This document shows positions 1 to 8,625 of a stretch of 64,000 nucleotides of DNA, piece after piece. Made by a program: the position numbers and the translations under genes. The DNA is from Amycolatopsis sp. CA-230715 (lineage in GTDB: Bacteria > Actinomycetota > Actinomycetes > Mycobacteriales > Pseudonocardiaceae): contig NZ_CP059997.1 in the NCBI RefSeq assembly GCF_018736145.1, positions 8,617,501 to 8,681,500 on the forward strand. The letters run 5' to 3'. The notes under the pieces are model-generated. The model was not told the DNA's origin, ran no database searches, and saw only the letters and a list, made by a program, of their open reading frames with translations. Within the stretch, counting starts at the first letter, position 1. The number at the start of each line of letters is the position of its first letter.

Positions 1-168
1 GCCAACTACCGGGAAGTCGACGAACCGTGGGGAGTCGAGCAGTGCCAGGACCGGCTGGCAGCCCTGCGGCGAAACCGCGGATTAGGCGGCATCGATGTCA
101 CCTACCAACGCAGATCGACGTTCTCGGCCGGCGCCTGCGCGTCGCGCCGCGTCAACTACTCGGCGTAG
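1..168 (+). CDS. C-terminal end of an unidentified protein (partial)
   Basis: A plus-strand frame is open from the first base to a TAG at 166-168, giving 55 residues that end in RRVNYSA. The start lies left of the window. I do not recognise the family: the piece is polar and arginine-rich, with no membrane segment or clear motif. It converges on the methyltransferase gene to its right, and a strong hairpin lies just after its stop, which fits a real gene end. Chance openness over 55 codons at this GC content is possible. Confidence 0.4.
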   Translation, partial: ANYREVDEPWGVEQCQDRLAALRRNRGLGGIDVTYQRRSTFSAGACASRRVNYSA

Positions 169-204
169 GAGCGAATCCGGGCGATGGGTGGTGCCGGCAG
201 GGCT

Positions 205-248
205 GAATTCGCGTTGGCCTCGCGGAATCTCGAGGCTAACGCGAATTC
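205..248. terminator. Long hairpin, likely bidirectional terminator between convergent genes
   Basis: Arms at 205-222 (GAATTCGCGTTGGCCTCG) and 231-248 pair over 18 positions with one G-T wobble, around an 8-base loop. The right arm spans the stop codon of the minus-strand methyltransferase (236-238). The plus-strand gene ends at 168. There is no U-run, which is usual for actinomycete terminators. Confidence 0.7.
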
Positions 249-901
249 TTCCTGGCCAGAGTCATCCCGTCGGCGACCATGAGCATCGAGATCTCGACGC
301 GGTCGTCCGCGGCGAGCGCGGCGTTGATTTCGCGTATTCCCAAGGTGTCCCGGTCCCGCGCGGACGGATCCACGACCCTGCCGAAGAAGAGCGTGTTGTC
401 GAGCACGAGCAACCCGCCGGGGCGGACCAGTTCCAGGCAGCTCTCGTAGTAGGACCGGTAACTGGCCTTGTCCGCGTCGATGAACGCCATGTCGAACGAG
501 CCGGGGCACTCCCGGCAGAGCGCGGCAAGCGCCTCGGCGGCGTCTCCGATGCGTACGTCGATGCGCTCGGCGACGCCCGCCCGCCGCCAGAAGCCGGCGG
601 CTATGTCCGTCCACTTGCGATTGACCTCGCAGGTCACCAGGCGGCCGTGCGGAGGGAGCGCGCGCGCCATGCACAGTGTGCTGTACCCCGTGTAGGTACC
701 GACCTCGACCACGTTCGCGGCGTCGGTCAAGCGGACCAGCAGGGACAGGAACTGTGCCTCTTCGGGGCTCACCTGCATGGCCTTCCCCGCGGGCAACTCG
801 GCCGTGCGCTCGCGCAGTTCGCGCAGCAACGGGTCGTCCCGCAGGGAGTTCTTCCTGACGTAGTCGAGAAGCTCGGCGGCGTGGGCGATCTGCTCAGCCA
901 A
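236..901 (-). CDS. fkbG: FkbG-like O-methyltransferase (methoxymalonyl-ACP pathway)
   Basis: The 221-residue protein is a class I SAM-dependent methyltransferase of the caffeoyl-CoA type. It has the SAM-binding stretch VEVGTYTGYSTL near residue 65 and the metal/acid motif FIDADKASY near residue 135. In FkbG families this enzyme methylates the 2-hydroxyl of hydroxymalonyl-ACP to give the methoxymalonyl-ACP extender unit. The start is TTG at 901, chosen because AAGGAGG lies 7 bases upstream; no ATG or GTG has such a site. It overlaps the end of the FkbH gene by 8 bases, so translation is probably coupled. It is the last gene of a minus-strand run. The role is inferred from the full Fkb set in the window; by itself it could be any small-molecule O-methyltransferase. 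Confidence 0.85.
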   Translation of the reverse strand: MAEQIAHAAELLDYVRKNSLRDDPLLRELRERTAELPAGKAMQVSPEEAQFLSLLVRLTDAANVVEVGTYTGYSTLCMARALPPHGRLVTCEVNRKWTDIAAGFWRRAGVAERIDVRIGDAAEALAALCRECPGSFDMAFIDADKASYRSYYESCLELVRPGGLLVLDNTLFFGRVVDPSARDRDTLGIREINAALAADDRVEISMLMVADGMTLARKNSR

Positions 902-1988
902 GGCCGCCTCCTTCGGTGCGGACCAGGTCCGGCGCGAGCACCCGCATGGTCGAGGGCGGCGGCTGCGGTGCGCAGCGCAGGTGGAGGCGCTCGGGACCGA
1001 CTGCGCCGTGGCACGCGCACGGATCCTCGGCGAAGCCGGCGAACCGGTACGTGACCTCCATGATCCGGTTCCGGTCGGTGCGGCGGAAATCGGCGACCAG
1101 ATGCGCTCCGGCCGCGGCGGCCCGGTCGATCAGCCAGTTCAGGATGATGGAACCGACGCCGAAGGAGACCACGCGGCACGAGGTGGCCAGCAGCTTCAGG
1201 TGCCACACCGGCCCGGTCGGCCGGACGAGCATGATGCCTACCGCGCCGTGCGTTCCGAAGCGGTCGTCGAGGGTCGCGACCAGCACGTCGTGCTCCGGAT
1301 CGTCGAGCAGCGTTCGCAGGTCGCTTTCGGAGTAGTGCACCCCGGTCGCGTTCATCTGGCTCGTGCGCAGCGTGAGTTCCTCGACCCGCGCGAGGTCCGA
1401 CTCTCCCGCCTGACGGAGTTCGAGCACCATTTCCAGTGACCTGACGAACTCTTCGTCGGGTCCGGTGAACGCGGCTCGCGAGGATTCCCGGCGCTCCTTG
1501 GCTCGGTACATCTCGCGCCGGCGCGCGGAGTCGGCGGTGATCTTGGCCGGGCTGAACTCCGGCAGACCGAGCAGGCCGGTGGCGGATTCGGCCCGGTAGC
1601 AGCGAACCTCGGGCAGGTGGAACCGGACCTCGGCGCGTTCGGTGTGCTGGTCGTCGATGAACGCCACCGTGCGGGGAGCGAAGTCGAGTTGCTCCGCGAT
1701 CTCGCGGACCGAGTCGGACTTACGCCCCCACCCGATCCTCGCCGCCACGAAGTAGTCCGCGATCCCCAGGCCGTGCAGTGCTTTCCACGCTTCGTCGTGG
1801 TCGTTGCGGCTGGCCACCGCGTGCAGGACGCCCCGCGCGTCGAGCTCGACGATCACCTCCCGGATCGACGGCCGCAGCACGGGCCGGTCTCCCTCGAGCA
1901 GCGTGCCCCGCCACAGCGTGTTGTCCAGATCCCAGACCAGGCACTTCACCGGTGGCGGCGGGCTGGTGCCCGCCACGGGATCAGACAC
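894..1988 (-). CDS. fkbH: FkbH-like glyceryl-ACP synthase/phosphatase
   Basis: A 364-residue protein with an N-terminal HAD phosphatase domain (nucleophile motif WDLDNTLW near residue 18) and a C-terminal GNAT-like domain. FkbH proteins capture 1,3-bisphosphoglycerate, remove the phosphate and load the glyceryl unit on the dedicated ACP, the first step to methoxymalonyl-ACP. The start is GTG at 1988, which overlaps the ACP stop by 8 bases and gives the usual family length. An upstream in-frame extension to 2246 is a shadow of the ACP gene. The Shine-Dalgarno site is weak, so coupling to ACP translation is likely. Its neighbours are the ACP upstream and the FkbG methyltransferase downstream. 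Confidence 0.93.
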   Translation of the reverse strand: MSDPVAGTSPPPPVKCLVWDLDNTLWRGTLLEGDRPVLRPSIREVIVELDARGVLHAVASRNDHDEAWKALHGLGIADYFVAARIGWGRKSDSVREIAEQLDFAPRTVAFIDDQHTERAEVRFHLPEVRCYRAESATGLLGLPEFSPAKITADSARRREMYRAKERRESSRAAFTGPDEEFVRSLEMVLELRQAGESDLARVEELTLRTSQMNATGVHYSESDLRTLLDDPEHDVLVATLDDRFGTHGAVGIMLVRPTGPVWHLKLLATSCRVVSFGVGSIILNWLIDRAAAAGAHLVADFRRTDRNRIMEVTYRFAGFAEDPCACHGAVGPERLHLRCAPQPPPSTMRVLAPDLVRTEGGGLG

Positions 1989-2280
1989 CGGTCTGCTCGG
2001 CGCGGGCGAGCCGGAGGCGCCGGACCAGGTCCACCATGAGCAGCACCGTGCGGAAGTTGGCCAGGTTGAGATCCGAGCCCACGATCTCCACGCCGAACCG
2101 CTGTTCGAGGAACACCACCAGTTCCATGGCGAACATGGACGACAGCTCGCGCGACTCGAACAGATCGACGTCGGGTGCCCACTGAAGCTTCGTGCGTTCT
2201 TCGAGGAAGGCCAGGAGGTCCCGCTGAATTCCTTCCCCGTCCACATCGTCTGCCGACCGCTCGTCAGGTGTCGTAGTCAC
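1981..2280 (-). CDS. fkbJ: FkbJ-like discrete acyl carrier protein
   Basis: A 99-residue acidic helical protein matching stand-alone ACPs of glycerate-derived extender unit pathways. The predicted phosphopantetheine site lies in ELSSMFAMEL (near residue 48), where the usual DSL signature is replaced by SSM, as often seen in this ACP class. It starts with GTG at 2280 behind GGGGGA. Its stop overlaps the FkbH start by 8 bases. It carries the glyceryl, then hydroxymalonyl and methoxymalonyl groups made by FkbH, FkbK, FkbI and FkbG. Which of the two adjacent serines is modified cannot be told from sequence alone. Confidence 0.88.
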   Translation of the reverse strand: MTTTPDERSADDVDGEGIQRDLLAFLEERTKLQWAPDVDLFESRELSSMFAMELVVFLEQRFGVEIVGSDLNLANFRTVLLMVDLVRRLRLARAEQTGV

Positions 2281-2380
2281 GACGGGTCCCCCGTCTTCGT
2301 CGGAATCCGGCTCGCGGAGCCGGAGCTGTCCTCACCGTTTGCGCCACCGATGCTAGGTCGGCGCTCCTTGCGTCAGCCTT

Positions 2381-3685
2381 TCATCGCGCCAGCACGAACT
2401 CCCGAATGGAAGCCGCGACGAAGTCGATCATCTCCGCGGTGATACCGGGGTAGACGCCGATCCAGAAGGTCCGCTCGGTGACCGCGTCGGCGTTGGTCAA
2501 CTCGCCGGCCACCCGGTACGGGACGTCCAGGTAGGCGGGATGGCGGGTGAGGTTGCCGCCGAAGAACCGGCGGGTGCTGATCTTCCTGGATTCCATGAAG
2601 GACACCAGTTCCCGAAGGGTGAACGGGCTGCCCGGCTGGATGGTCAACACGAATCCGAACCAGCTCGGATCCGATCCCGGGGTCGGCTCCGGCAGCAGCA
2701 GCCACGGCAGGCCGTCCAACGCGTCCCGCAACCGCCGCCAGTTGGCGCGGCGGGCCTCGCCGAACCCCGGCAGTTTGGCCAGCTGGCTCAACCCCAGCGC
2801 CGCCTGGAGATCGGTGGACTTCAGGTTGTACCCGACGTGCGAGAAGACGTACTTGTGGTCGTAACCGCGGGGCAGCGTGCCGAGCTGGAAGTCGAACCGC
2901 TTGAAGCAGGTGTCGTCCTCGCCCGGTTCGCACCAGCAGTCCCGTCCCCAGTCGCGCAGTTGCTCCACGATCCTGGCCAGCGCCAGGTTGTCGGTGAGCA
3001 CGCAGCCGCCCTCACCGACGGTGATGTGGTGGGCGGGGTAGAAGCTCACCGTCGCGAGATCGCCGAAGGTACCGGTAAGCCGGCCACGGTAGGTCGAGCC
3101 GACGGCGTCGCAGTTGTCTTCGACCAGGAACAGGTCACGGTCGGCCGCGAGCTCGGCGACCTCGGCCACGGCGAACGGATTGCCCAGCGCGTGCGCGATC
3201 ATGATGGCCTTGGTGCGCGGCCCGATCGCGGCGGCGATCCGGTCCGGGGTCGTGTTGTACGTGCCGAGTTCGATATCCACGAACACCGGCACCAGACCGT
3301 TCTGCACGATCGGGTTCACCGTGGTGGGGAAGCCGGCCGCGACGGTGATCACTTCGTCGCCGGGCACCAGCCGACGATCCTCCAGCGCGGGCGAAGTCAG
3401 CGCGGACAACGCCAGCAGGTTCGCCGACGACCCCGAGTTGGTCAGGTGTGCCTTGCGCAGTCCGAACGTCCGCGCCAGTTCGCGCTCGAACCGGCGGGAG
3501 TGCACGCCCGCGGCGATGCGAAGATCGAGCGCGGCTTCGACCAAGGACGCCCTGTCCTGTTCGTCCAGCACGGCCCCGGAGGACAGCACCGGTGTCGTGC
3601 CGGGCACGAATTGCCCGGTTTCGCGCTGGCGGTGGTACTCACGCACCAACTTGAGGATCTGCGCCTTGCTTTCGCCGACGTCCAC
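2381..3685 (-). CDS. NDP-4-keto-6-deoxyhexose 3-dehydrase (PLP/[2Fe-2S] E1 type)
   Basis: A 434-residue DegT/DnrJ/EryC1-fold enzyme. The aminotransferase lysine is replaced by histidine in SFYPAHHITVGEGG (His219/His220), the hallmark of E1, SpnQ and UrdQ 3-dehydrases, which remove the C-3 hydroxyl of an NDP-4-keto sugar through PMP and an iron-sulfur centre. Several cysteines follow (DCWC near 250, then DTC), fitting cluster ligands. GTG start at 3685 behind GAGGGG. It follows the 4-ketoreductase by 29 bases in a minus-strand sugar operon. With the 2,3-dehydratase and 3-ketoreductase it implies a 2,3,6-trideoxyhexose. The reductase partner that supplies electrons is not in view. Confidence 0.92.
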   Translation of the reverse strand: MDVGESKAQILKLVREYHRQRETGQFVPGTTPVLSSGAVLDEQDRASLVEAALDLRIAAGVHSRRFERELARTFGLRKAHLTNSGSSANLLALSALTSPALEDRRLVPGDEVITVAAGFPTTVNPIVQNGLVPVFVDIELGTYNTTPDRIAAAIGPRTKAIMIAHALGNPFAVAEVAELAADRDLFLVEDNCDAVGSTYRGRLTGTFGDLATVSFYPAHHITVGEGGCVLTDNLALARIVEQLRDWGRDCWCEPGEDDTCFKRFDFQLGTLPRGYDHKYVFSHVGYNLKSTDLQAALGLSQLAKLPGFGEARRANWRRLRDALDGLPWLLLPEPTPGSDPSWFGFVLTIQPGSPFTLRELVSFMESRKISTRRFFGGNLTRHPAYLDVPYRVAGELTNADAVTERTFWIGVYPGITAEMIDFVAASIREFVLAR

Positions 3686-3714
3686 CGGCGATCACCCCTC
3701 TCTGTTCGGTGCGT

Positions 3715-4680
3715 TCAGCTGGCTGCGAACGGGTGCCGCGCCGAGGCGGCCACCCAGACCGCTTCGATCGAGTCCTCAAGCGACACCGAGGGCCGCCAGC
3801 CGAGCAGGCTCCGCGCCAGTCCATTGTGGACAACCTGCCACCGCGAGTTCGTCTGCCGCAGTGCCCTTCCGTCGTCCTCGACCGGATGCTCCTCGATACG
3901 GGCAGGTACCGCGCTGGTGTCGACGAGCTGCTGGACAAGGTCCCGCACCACGACCGGTTCGCCGCGGCCGATGTTGATCGCGCGGCCGGTGTGCGTGGTC
4001 ACCGCGGCCGCCACGACTGCGCGCGCGGTGTCCCTGGCGTCGACGAAATCGCGAACGGCGTCCAGCGGTGGCAGTCGCACCACTCGGACCGCCGCCGGCG
4101 CGGGAGCGGTCAACTGCGCGGCCACTCTGCCGAGCAGGCTCTCCTCCGGTACCCCGGCGCCGAGCACCTGCGCGACGCGGAGCACGATTCCGTCGATCCG
4201 GCCGTCCTTGGCGGCCGCGAGCACAGCCGTGGACGCTTCCGCTTTCGTGCTCCCGTAGGCGGAACGGGTTTCCAGCGGGAAATCCTCGGAGAGCAGGGTG
4301 GGCGGTGGCGCGCTCGCGTACTCCGCGACGGAGCCGACCTGCACCAGGCGAGGTCGGCCGGGCGTGCCGCTGAGTGCGCGCAGCACCCGTTCGGTCAGCA
4401 GTACGTTGGACCGCCGCATGTCCTGCGCCGACCGGCTCCACACCACCCCAGCGCAATTCACCACCACCGCCGGGCCCAGCTCGGTGAGCACCCCGGTGAG
4501 CTGCTCGTCCTCGGCGGCAGCCAGGTCCACGCGTACGCACTTGGCGACGGCCGGGTTGACGCGGCGCCAGGTGACGGCCATGACATCCCAGCCGGCCGAG
4601 GCGAATTCGGCGCAGACGTGCCGCCCGACGAACCCCGCGCCGCCGAGTACGACAACCCGGTCACCGGTCGATGCGGACAT
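3715..4680 (-). CDS. NDP-hexose 4-ketoreductase (SDR)
   Basis: A 321-residue extended SDR. It has the nucleotide-binding GGAGFVG near residue 13 and the catalytic pair in YGSTK near residue 146. In deoxysugar clusters such proteins reduce the C-4 keto group as the last step before transfer, and which face they attack decides between rhodinose- and amicetose-type stereochemistry. ATG start at 4680. The gene overlaps the upstream 3-ketoreductase by 20 bases and is followed by the 3-dehydrase. Assignment to C-4 is by elimination, because the other reductase is of the Gfo/Idh type used for C-3. Confidence 0.85.
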   Translation of the reverse strand: MSASTGDRVVVLGGAGFVGRHVCAEFASAGWDVMAVTWRRVNPAVAKCVRVDLAAAEDEQLTGVLTELGPAVVVNCAGVVWSRSAQDMRRSNVLLTERVLRALSGTPGRPRLVQVGSVAEYASAPPPTLLSEDFPLETRSAYGSTKAEASTAVLAAAKDGRIDGIVLRVAQVLGAGVPEESLLGRVAAQLTAPAPAAVRVVRLPPLDAVRDFVDARDTARAVVAAAVTTHTGRAINIGRGEPVVVRDLVQQLVDTSAVPARIEEHPVEDDGRALRQTNSRWQVVHNGLARSLLGWRPSVSLEDSIEAVWVAASARHPFAAS

Positions 4681-5662
4681 CCCCACCTCCCGGGATCGCC
4701 TTGTGCCGTATCTCTTCCAGCACCCTCGCGGTGGGCACGAGCGTGCTCCCGATCGGGCCGCCGCGGTCGGTGAGGACGGCGCGGACGAACGCGGCCGCGG
4801 CGTTGCCGCACTGGTCGTCCGCCGCGACCGGGATGGACTCGTGGGGCTCGTATCCCCGTTCGTGGACGCGAATCTCCGAGTCCGCGCCCGCCGGGAGGTG
4901 GAACGCGTGCCCGACCGTGATGCGCCCGAGGGTGCCGAGGATCTGGTATTCCGAGGTGTACTGGTGGTGCATCCCGAAGGTGAGTTGGGCGGTCGCGCCA
5001 TCGCTCCTGCCGAGCAGTGCCGCTCCGGCGACGTCGACGCCACTGGAGCCCTGTCGCAGCACGGCTCCCGCCACTCTCAGGTCTTCGCCGAGCACCAGTT
5101 GCGCGGCCACGGCCGGGTAGACAGCGGCGTCCAGCAGGGCACCGCCGCCGAGTTCGGCCGAGTGCCGGATATCCCCGGCCGGCCTCGGTGGGACCGTGAA
5201 CGATCCGGTGAACGCGACCGGGTCGCCGATCCGGCCGCTGGCGACCAGTTCGAGTACCTGGCGATGCCTGCGGTGGTACGGGAATGCGACGTTTTCCATC
5301 AGCACGAGGCCGCTCTCGGCCGCCAGGTCCGCCAGCGCGCGGGTCTGCGAGCTGGTCGGCGTCAGCGGTTTCTCCGCCAGTACGTGCTTACCGGCGCGCA
5401 GGGCGGCGTCGATCCAGGTCGCGTGCAGTGCCGGCGGCAACGGTATGTAGACGGCGTCGATGTCGGGCCGGTCGAGCAGCCGCCGGTAGCCGGTGACCGG
5501 CTCGCAGCCGAACGTCGCAGCGGTGGCCACGGCCTTGTCCGCGGACCTGCTGGACACCGCGACCAGGCGCACACCGGGATGGTGGGCGAGTACGGGCAGC
5601 GTCTTGCGGATGGCGACGTCGGCGCAGCCGAGGACGCCGAAGCGGATGGCGGGTCCGGTCAT
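4661..5662 (-). CDS. NDP-hexose 3-ketoreductase (Gfo/Idh/MocA family)
   Basis: A 333-residue protein with an N-terminal Rossmann fold (FGVLGCADVAIRK) and the family EKP motif (LAEKPLT near residue 95). Homologues such as KijD10 and TylC1-type enzymes reduce the 3-keto group formed after C-2 deoxygenation by the 2,3-dehydratase, which is encoded two genes upstream. ATG at 5662 overlaps the glycosyltransferase stop (ATGA), so the genes are coupled. A much longer in-frame reading to 6634 is only a shadow of the glycosyltransferase gene. Confidence 0.9.
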   Translation of the reverse strand: MTGPAIRFGVLGCADVAIRKTLPVLAHHPGVRLVAVSSRSADKAVATAATFGCEPVTGYRRLLDRPDIDAVYIPLPPALHATWIDAALRAGKHVLAEKPLTPTSSQTRALADLAAESGLVLMENVAFPYHRRHRQVLELVASGRIGDPVAFTGSFTVPPRPAGDIRHSAELGGGALLDAAVYPAVAAQLVLGEDLRVAGAVLRQGSSGVDVAGAALLGRSDGATAQLTFGMHHQYTSEYQILGTLGRITVGHAFHLPAGADSEIRVHERGYEPHESIPVAADDQCGNAAAAFVRAVLTDRGGPIGSTLVPTARVLEEIRHKAIPGGGDVRIDR

Positions 5663-7053
5663 CGGGCCGCACCGGTGAGGGCGTCGCGGTGGCGCAGCAC
5701 GATCTCGGCGGCGGCGGACGCGCCGCCCGCTTCGTGGTAGCGCTCCTGCCAGTACCGGGCCCGTTCCCCGAAGCGGGGTTCGGTGACGAGGCGATGTAGT
5801 TTGTCCGCCACCTCCGCGGGGTCGACATCCCACGGGTCGTCGACCTGGAGTGCCGAACCGCCGCCCACGAACCGCACGGCGTTGTCCCGGACTTCCCACA
5901 GATGGGTCAGCAACAGCAGGGGCTTGCCGAAGTGCAGGCCCTGGTGCGCCCCGTTGCCGCCGTGGGACAGGAACGCCCGCACGTGCGGGTGGGCGAGCAC
6001 CTCGGCCTGCGGCACCCAGCGTTCGATCCGCACGTTGGCGGGGAGCCCGTCGGGAAGCAGGTGCCGTTGGGACTCGGGCAGGCTCCAGAGCACGTGGTGC
6101 CGCCCGGCGAGGCGACCGGCGGCGTCGACCAGCGCGGCTATTTGTTCGCGCGAGGGCCTGCTCATCGTGCCGAGGGAGAAGTAGAGCACCGACGGGTGCG
6201 CATCGAGCCAGGCCGCGATTTCGCTGGTCGGCCAGTCCTCGCTCGGCGCGGGCAGCACGGTCCCGATCATGTGCAGGTTCTTCGGTGCCCACTCGAAGGG
6301 GAATTCCACACCGAACAGCGAGTGGCCGATGATCGACTCGGCGGCGTCGCCGCGCTTGGCCATGTTGTTGGTGGCGTTCGCGATGCCCAGCTCTCGGCGC
6401 GTGCGCGCGAAGTCCTTGGCGGCCTTGGCCCGTTGCGGCGCGAGGAAGACGCCGAAACGGCCTATCGAGAAGGCCGCGTTGACCAGTTTCTGCCGCAGTG
6501 TCATCGGGTGGGGGAGCCCGGAGAACGAGCAGGGATAGGTCCAGCTGAACGGCTTGGGGTACATGTAGCTCACCACCGTCGGCGAGTTCACGACGTAGGG
6601 CAAGTTCCTCGCGTCGACGGCGTCGAACATCCACATGTTCGAGGTGTCGATCACGACGAGTCCCGGTTGCACGTGGTCGAGGGCGTCGAGGGCGCGCTGG
6701 TAGAAGTTCGCTTCCCGGACCTCGGGAACGTCGCTGTTCGCCTTGCCGAACACGTCACGGTCCATCAGGGCGGCGAACGCGCGCAACCGCGACCTGGCGT
6801 TCAGGGCGTGCAGTACGTCGTCACTCCACCTGCCCGGTTGCAGCTGCGGGAGGTACGGGCCGAGCGAGACGAACCGGACCTCGCTGCGCCGCGACAGGGC
6901 TTCGATCTCGGCCTTGCGGTCGTCGGTGCTGCCGAACCACAGCCCCTCCACACCCCTGCGGGCCAACTCGCCGACGATCCCCGCGGTCGGGTAGAACATC
7001 CCCGGGTGCGACAGGCTGGTGAACAGGACCGGCGGTGGCGTATGTGCTGTCAT
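5659..7053 (-). CDS. GT1-family (GT-B) glycosyltransferase
   Basis: A 464-residue GT-B enzyme. The C-terminal half carries the donor-binding region WVPQAEVLAHPHVRAFLSHG followed by GNGAHQGLHFGKPLLL, with the GT1 Ser-His-Gly-Gly core; the N-terminal acceptor domain has a family-typical SLSHPGMFYPT start. It probably attaches the 2,3,6-trideoxy-L-hexose made by its neighbours to the aglycone. ATG start at 7053. No partner activator protein of the DesVIII type is seen. It is the only glycosyltransferase in the window, so either one sugar is added here or others lie further left. Confidence 0.88.
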   Translation of the reverse strand: MTAHTPPPVLFTSLSHPGMFYPTAGIVGELARRGVEGLWFGSTDDRKAEIEALSRRSEVRFVSLGPYLPQLQPGRWSDDVLHALNARSRLRAFAALMDRDVFGKANSDVPEVREANFYQRALDALDHVQPGLVVIDTSNMWMFDAVDARNLPYVVNSPTVVSYMYPKPFSWTYPCSFSGLPHPMTLRQKLVNAAFSIGRFGVFLAPQRAKAAKDFARTRRELGIANATNNMAKRGDAAESIIGHSLFGVEFPFEWAPKNLHMIGTVLPAPSEDWPTSEIAAWLDAHPSVLYFSLGTMSRPSREQIAALVDAAGRLAGRHHVLWSLPESQRHLLPDGLPANVRIERWVPQAEVLAHPHVRAFLSHGGNGAHQGLHFGKPLLLLTHLWEVRDNAVRFVGGGSALQVDDPWDVDPAEVADKLHRLVTEPRFGERARYWQERYHEAGGASAAAEIVLRHRDALTGAAR

Positions 7054-7101
7054 CGTCTGCGGGGACCCTTTCCCGTGCGAGTGGCTGGCGCGGACCGTCG
7101 A

Positions 7102-8550
7102 TCACACCGCTTGGATGCAGGCCAGCAGGCTGCGCAGTTCGACGTTGAGGTAGTTGCTGTGCAGGAGCAGGCTCGACAGCTGGTTGAGCGTCATCCAGAG
7201 GTAGTCCGGCGGGGCCGCGTCGGGGAAGCCGTCCGGTGCGTCGATCACGAGGTACCTGTTCTTGGCGTGGTAGAAACGCCCTCCCTCCTCGGACTGCATG
7301 GCGTCGTAGCGGATGCGAGACGCCGGCGCGGCGAGCACCTCGTCGAGGTACCGCGGCCGGTGCTCCTCCGGCACGTCGGCGTAGTTCCCCGGTTGACAGT
7401 GCACGGTGGGCGCCATCTCCGCGACGTTCAGGGAGCCCGCGTCGACCCTGGCCTGTACCAGAACGTGCAGCACACCGTTGATCCGCTTGGCGAGGAACGC
7501 GAGCAGCCCGGACTCGTTCGGCGCCACCAGCGGTTGGGACCAGGAAGCGATCTCCCTGCCCGCCGACCGGACGTCCACCGCGACGACGGTGAAGAACTTG
7601 CCATCAGGATGGGCGATCTCGTCCTTGGTGCGCAGCCAGCCGCTTTCGGCGGCGCAGTGCAACGGGACGCGCTGCTGCACCAGTTCCCGGCGGGTCCGCA
7701 CGTCGGTGAGCCAGCTGAGCACCTCTCGCATGCTGTGCAGCGGGCGCGCCCGCACGGACATCGACCGGCGGACGTCGGCGGTGAAGCCGGAGCCGGTCGG
7801 TTCCGGTGCGCGTCCGGAAAAGGTGGTCGGCACGCACGAAAGCACCGTCCTGGTGTCCATGTTGATCACGTGGGGCAACCGCAGCAGCTGGCGGATCTGA
7901 CCGAGCGTGAGCCATTGGAAGTCCTCGTGGTGCGGCACGTCCTCGAAGACCTCGAGCACCATGTTCCGGTTGCGCTTGTGCAGAAACCACGAGCCCTGCT
8001 CGGATTGGAGCACGTCGACCAGCACTCGTGCGCCGCGCCGGTTGCGGAAGAGGTCGAGATAGGGGACCTCGGCCCCGTTGTGCACCCTGGTGTAGTTGCT
8101 GCGGGTGGCCTGCACGGTCGGGGACACCTCGACGAGGTTCACGTTGCCCGGCTCCACCTTGGCTTGCACCAGGCAGTGCAGTACCCCGTCGAACTCCTTG
8201 ACCAGAATGCCGAGTATCCCGACCTCCGGCTGCACGATGATCGGCTGGGTCCACGTGCTCACCCAGGAGCGATCGGTGCGCACTCGCAGTCCCTCGATGG
8301 TGAAGAAGCGGCCGGACTCGTGCACGAGGTTGCCGGTGTCGAACTGGAACCGCCAGCCCGCCATGTCCGCGAACGGGATCCGGTCGACCTCGACCTGGCT
8401 CATCCGCTCGGTCCGCTCGGCGAACCACCGGTGGAACTCGGCCAGCGGGGTCACCGGACTGTCGGCGGCGCTGGCCGAGACCAGGAAGCGGAACGCGGTG
8501 TCCAGGTCCTCGCCGGTGTCCGGCCGGTCGGCAGGCAGATGGATGCTCAT
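7102..8550 (-). CDS. NDP-4-keto-6-deoxyglucose 2,3-dehydratase
   Basis: A 482-residue protein made of two homologous halves. Both contain a W-x-QP(I/L) segment, an LVQA(K/R)V segment, a YxxV or YADV segment and a terminal LNQ/LGQ block, as in the TylX3/EvaA/Gra-orf27 family. These enzymes start C-2 deoxygenation by eliminating water across C-2 and C-3, and the product is then reduced by the 3-ketoreductase. ATG at 8550 with GGAG 5 bases ahead; an in-frame GTG-type extension to 8622 has no support. It sits between the epimerase and the glycosyltransferase in the same orientation. Confidence 0.93.
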   Translation of the reverse strand: MSIHLPADRPDTGEDLDTAFRFLVSASAADSPVTPLAEFHRWFAERTERMSQVEVDRIPFADMAGWRFQFDTGNLVHESGRFFTIEGLRVRTDRSWVSTWTQPIIVQPEVGILGILVKEFDGVLHCLVQAKVEPGNVNLVEVSPTVQATRSNYTRVHNGAEVPYLDLFRNRRGARVLVDVLQSEQGSWFLHKRNRNMVLEVFEDVPHHEDFQWLTLGQIRQLLRLPHVINMDTRTVLSCVPTTFSGRAPEPTGSGFTADVRRSMSVRARPLHSMREVLSWLTDVRTRRELVQQRVPLHCAAESGWLRTKDEIAHPDGKFFTVVAVDVRSAGREIASWSQPLVAPNESGLLAFLAKRINGVLHVLVQARVDAGSLNVAEMAPTVHCQPGNYADVPEEHRPRYLDEVLAAPASRIRYDAMQSEEGGRFYHAKNRYLVIDAPDGFPDAAPPDYLWMTLNQLSSLLLHSNYLNVELRSLLACIQAV

Positions 8551-8625
8551 GGCCGCTCCGTCGCCGGCCGGATGCGGATGTCGAAACGGTTCACGGGTGC
8601 CTCCCGAATCGCGGCCTGTCAACGA

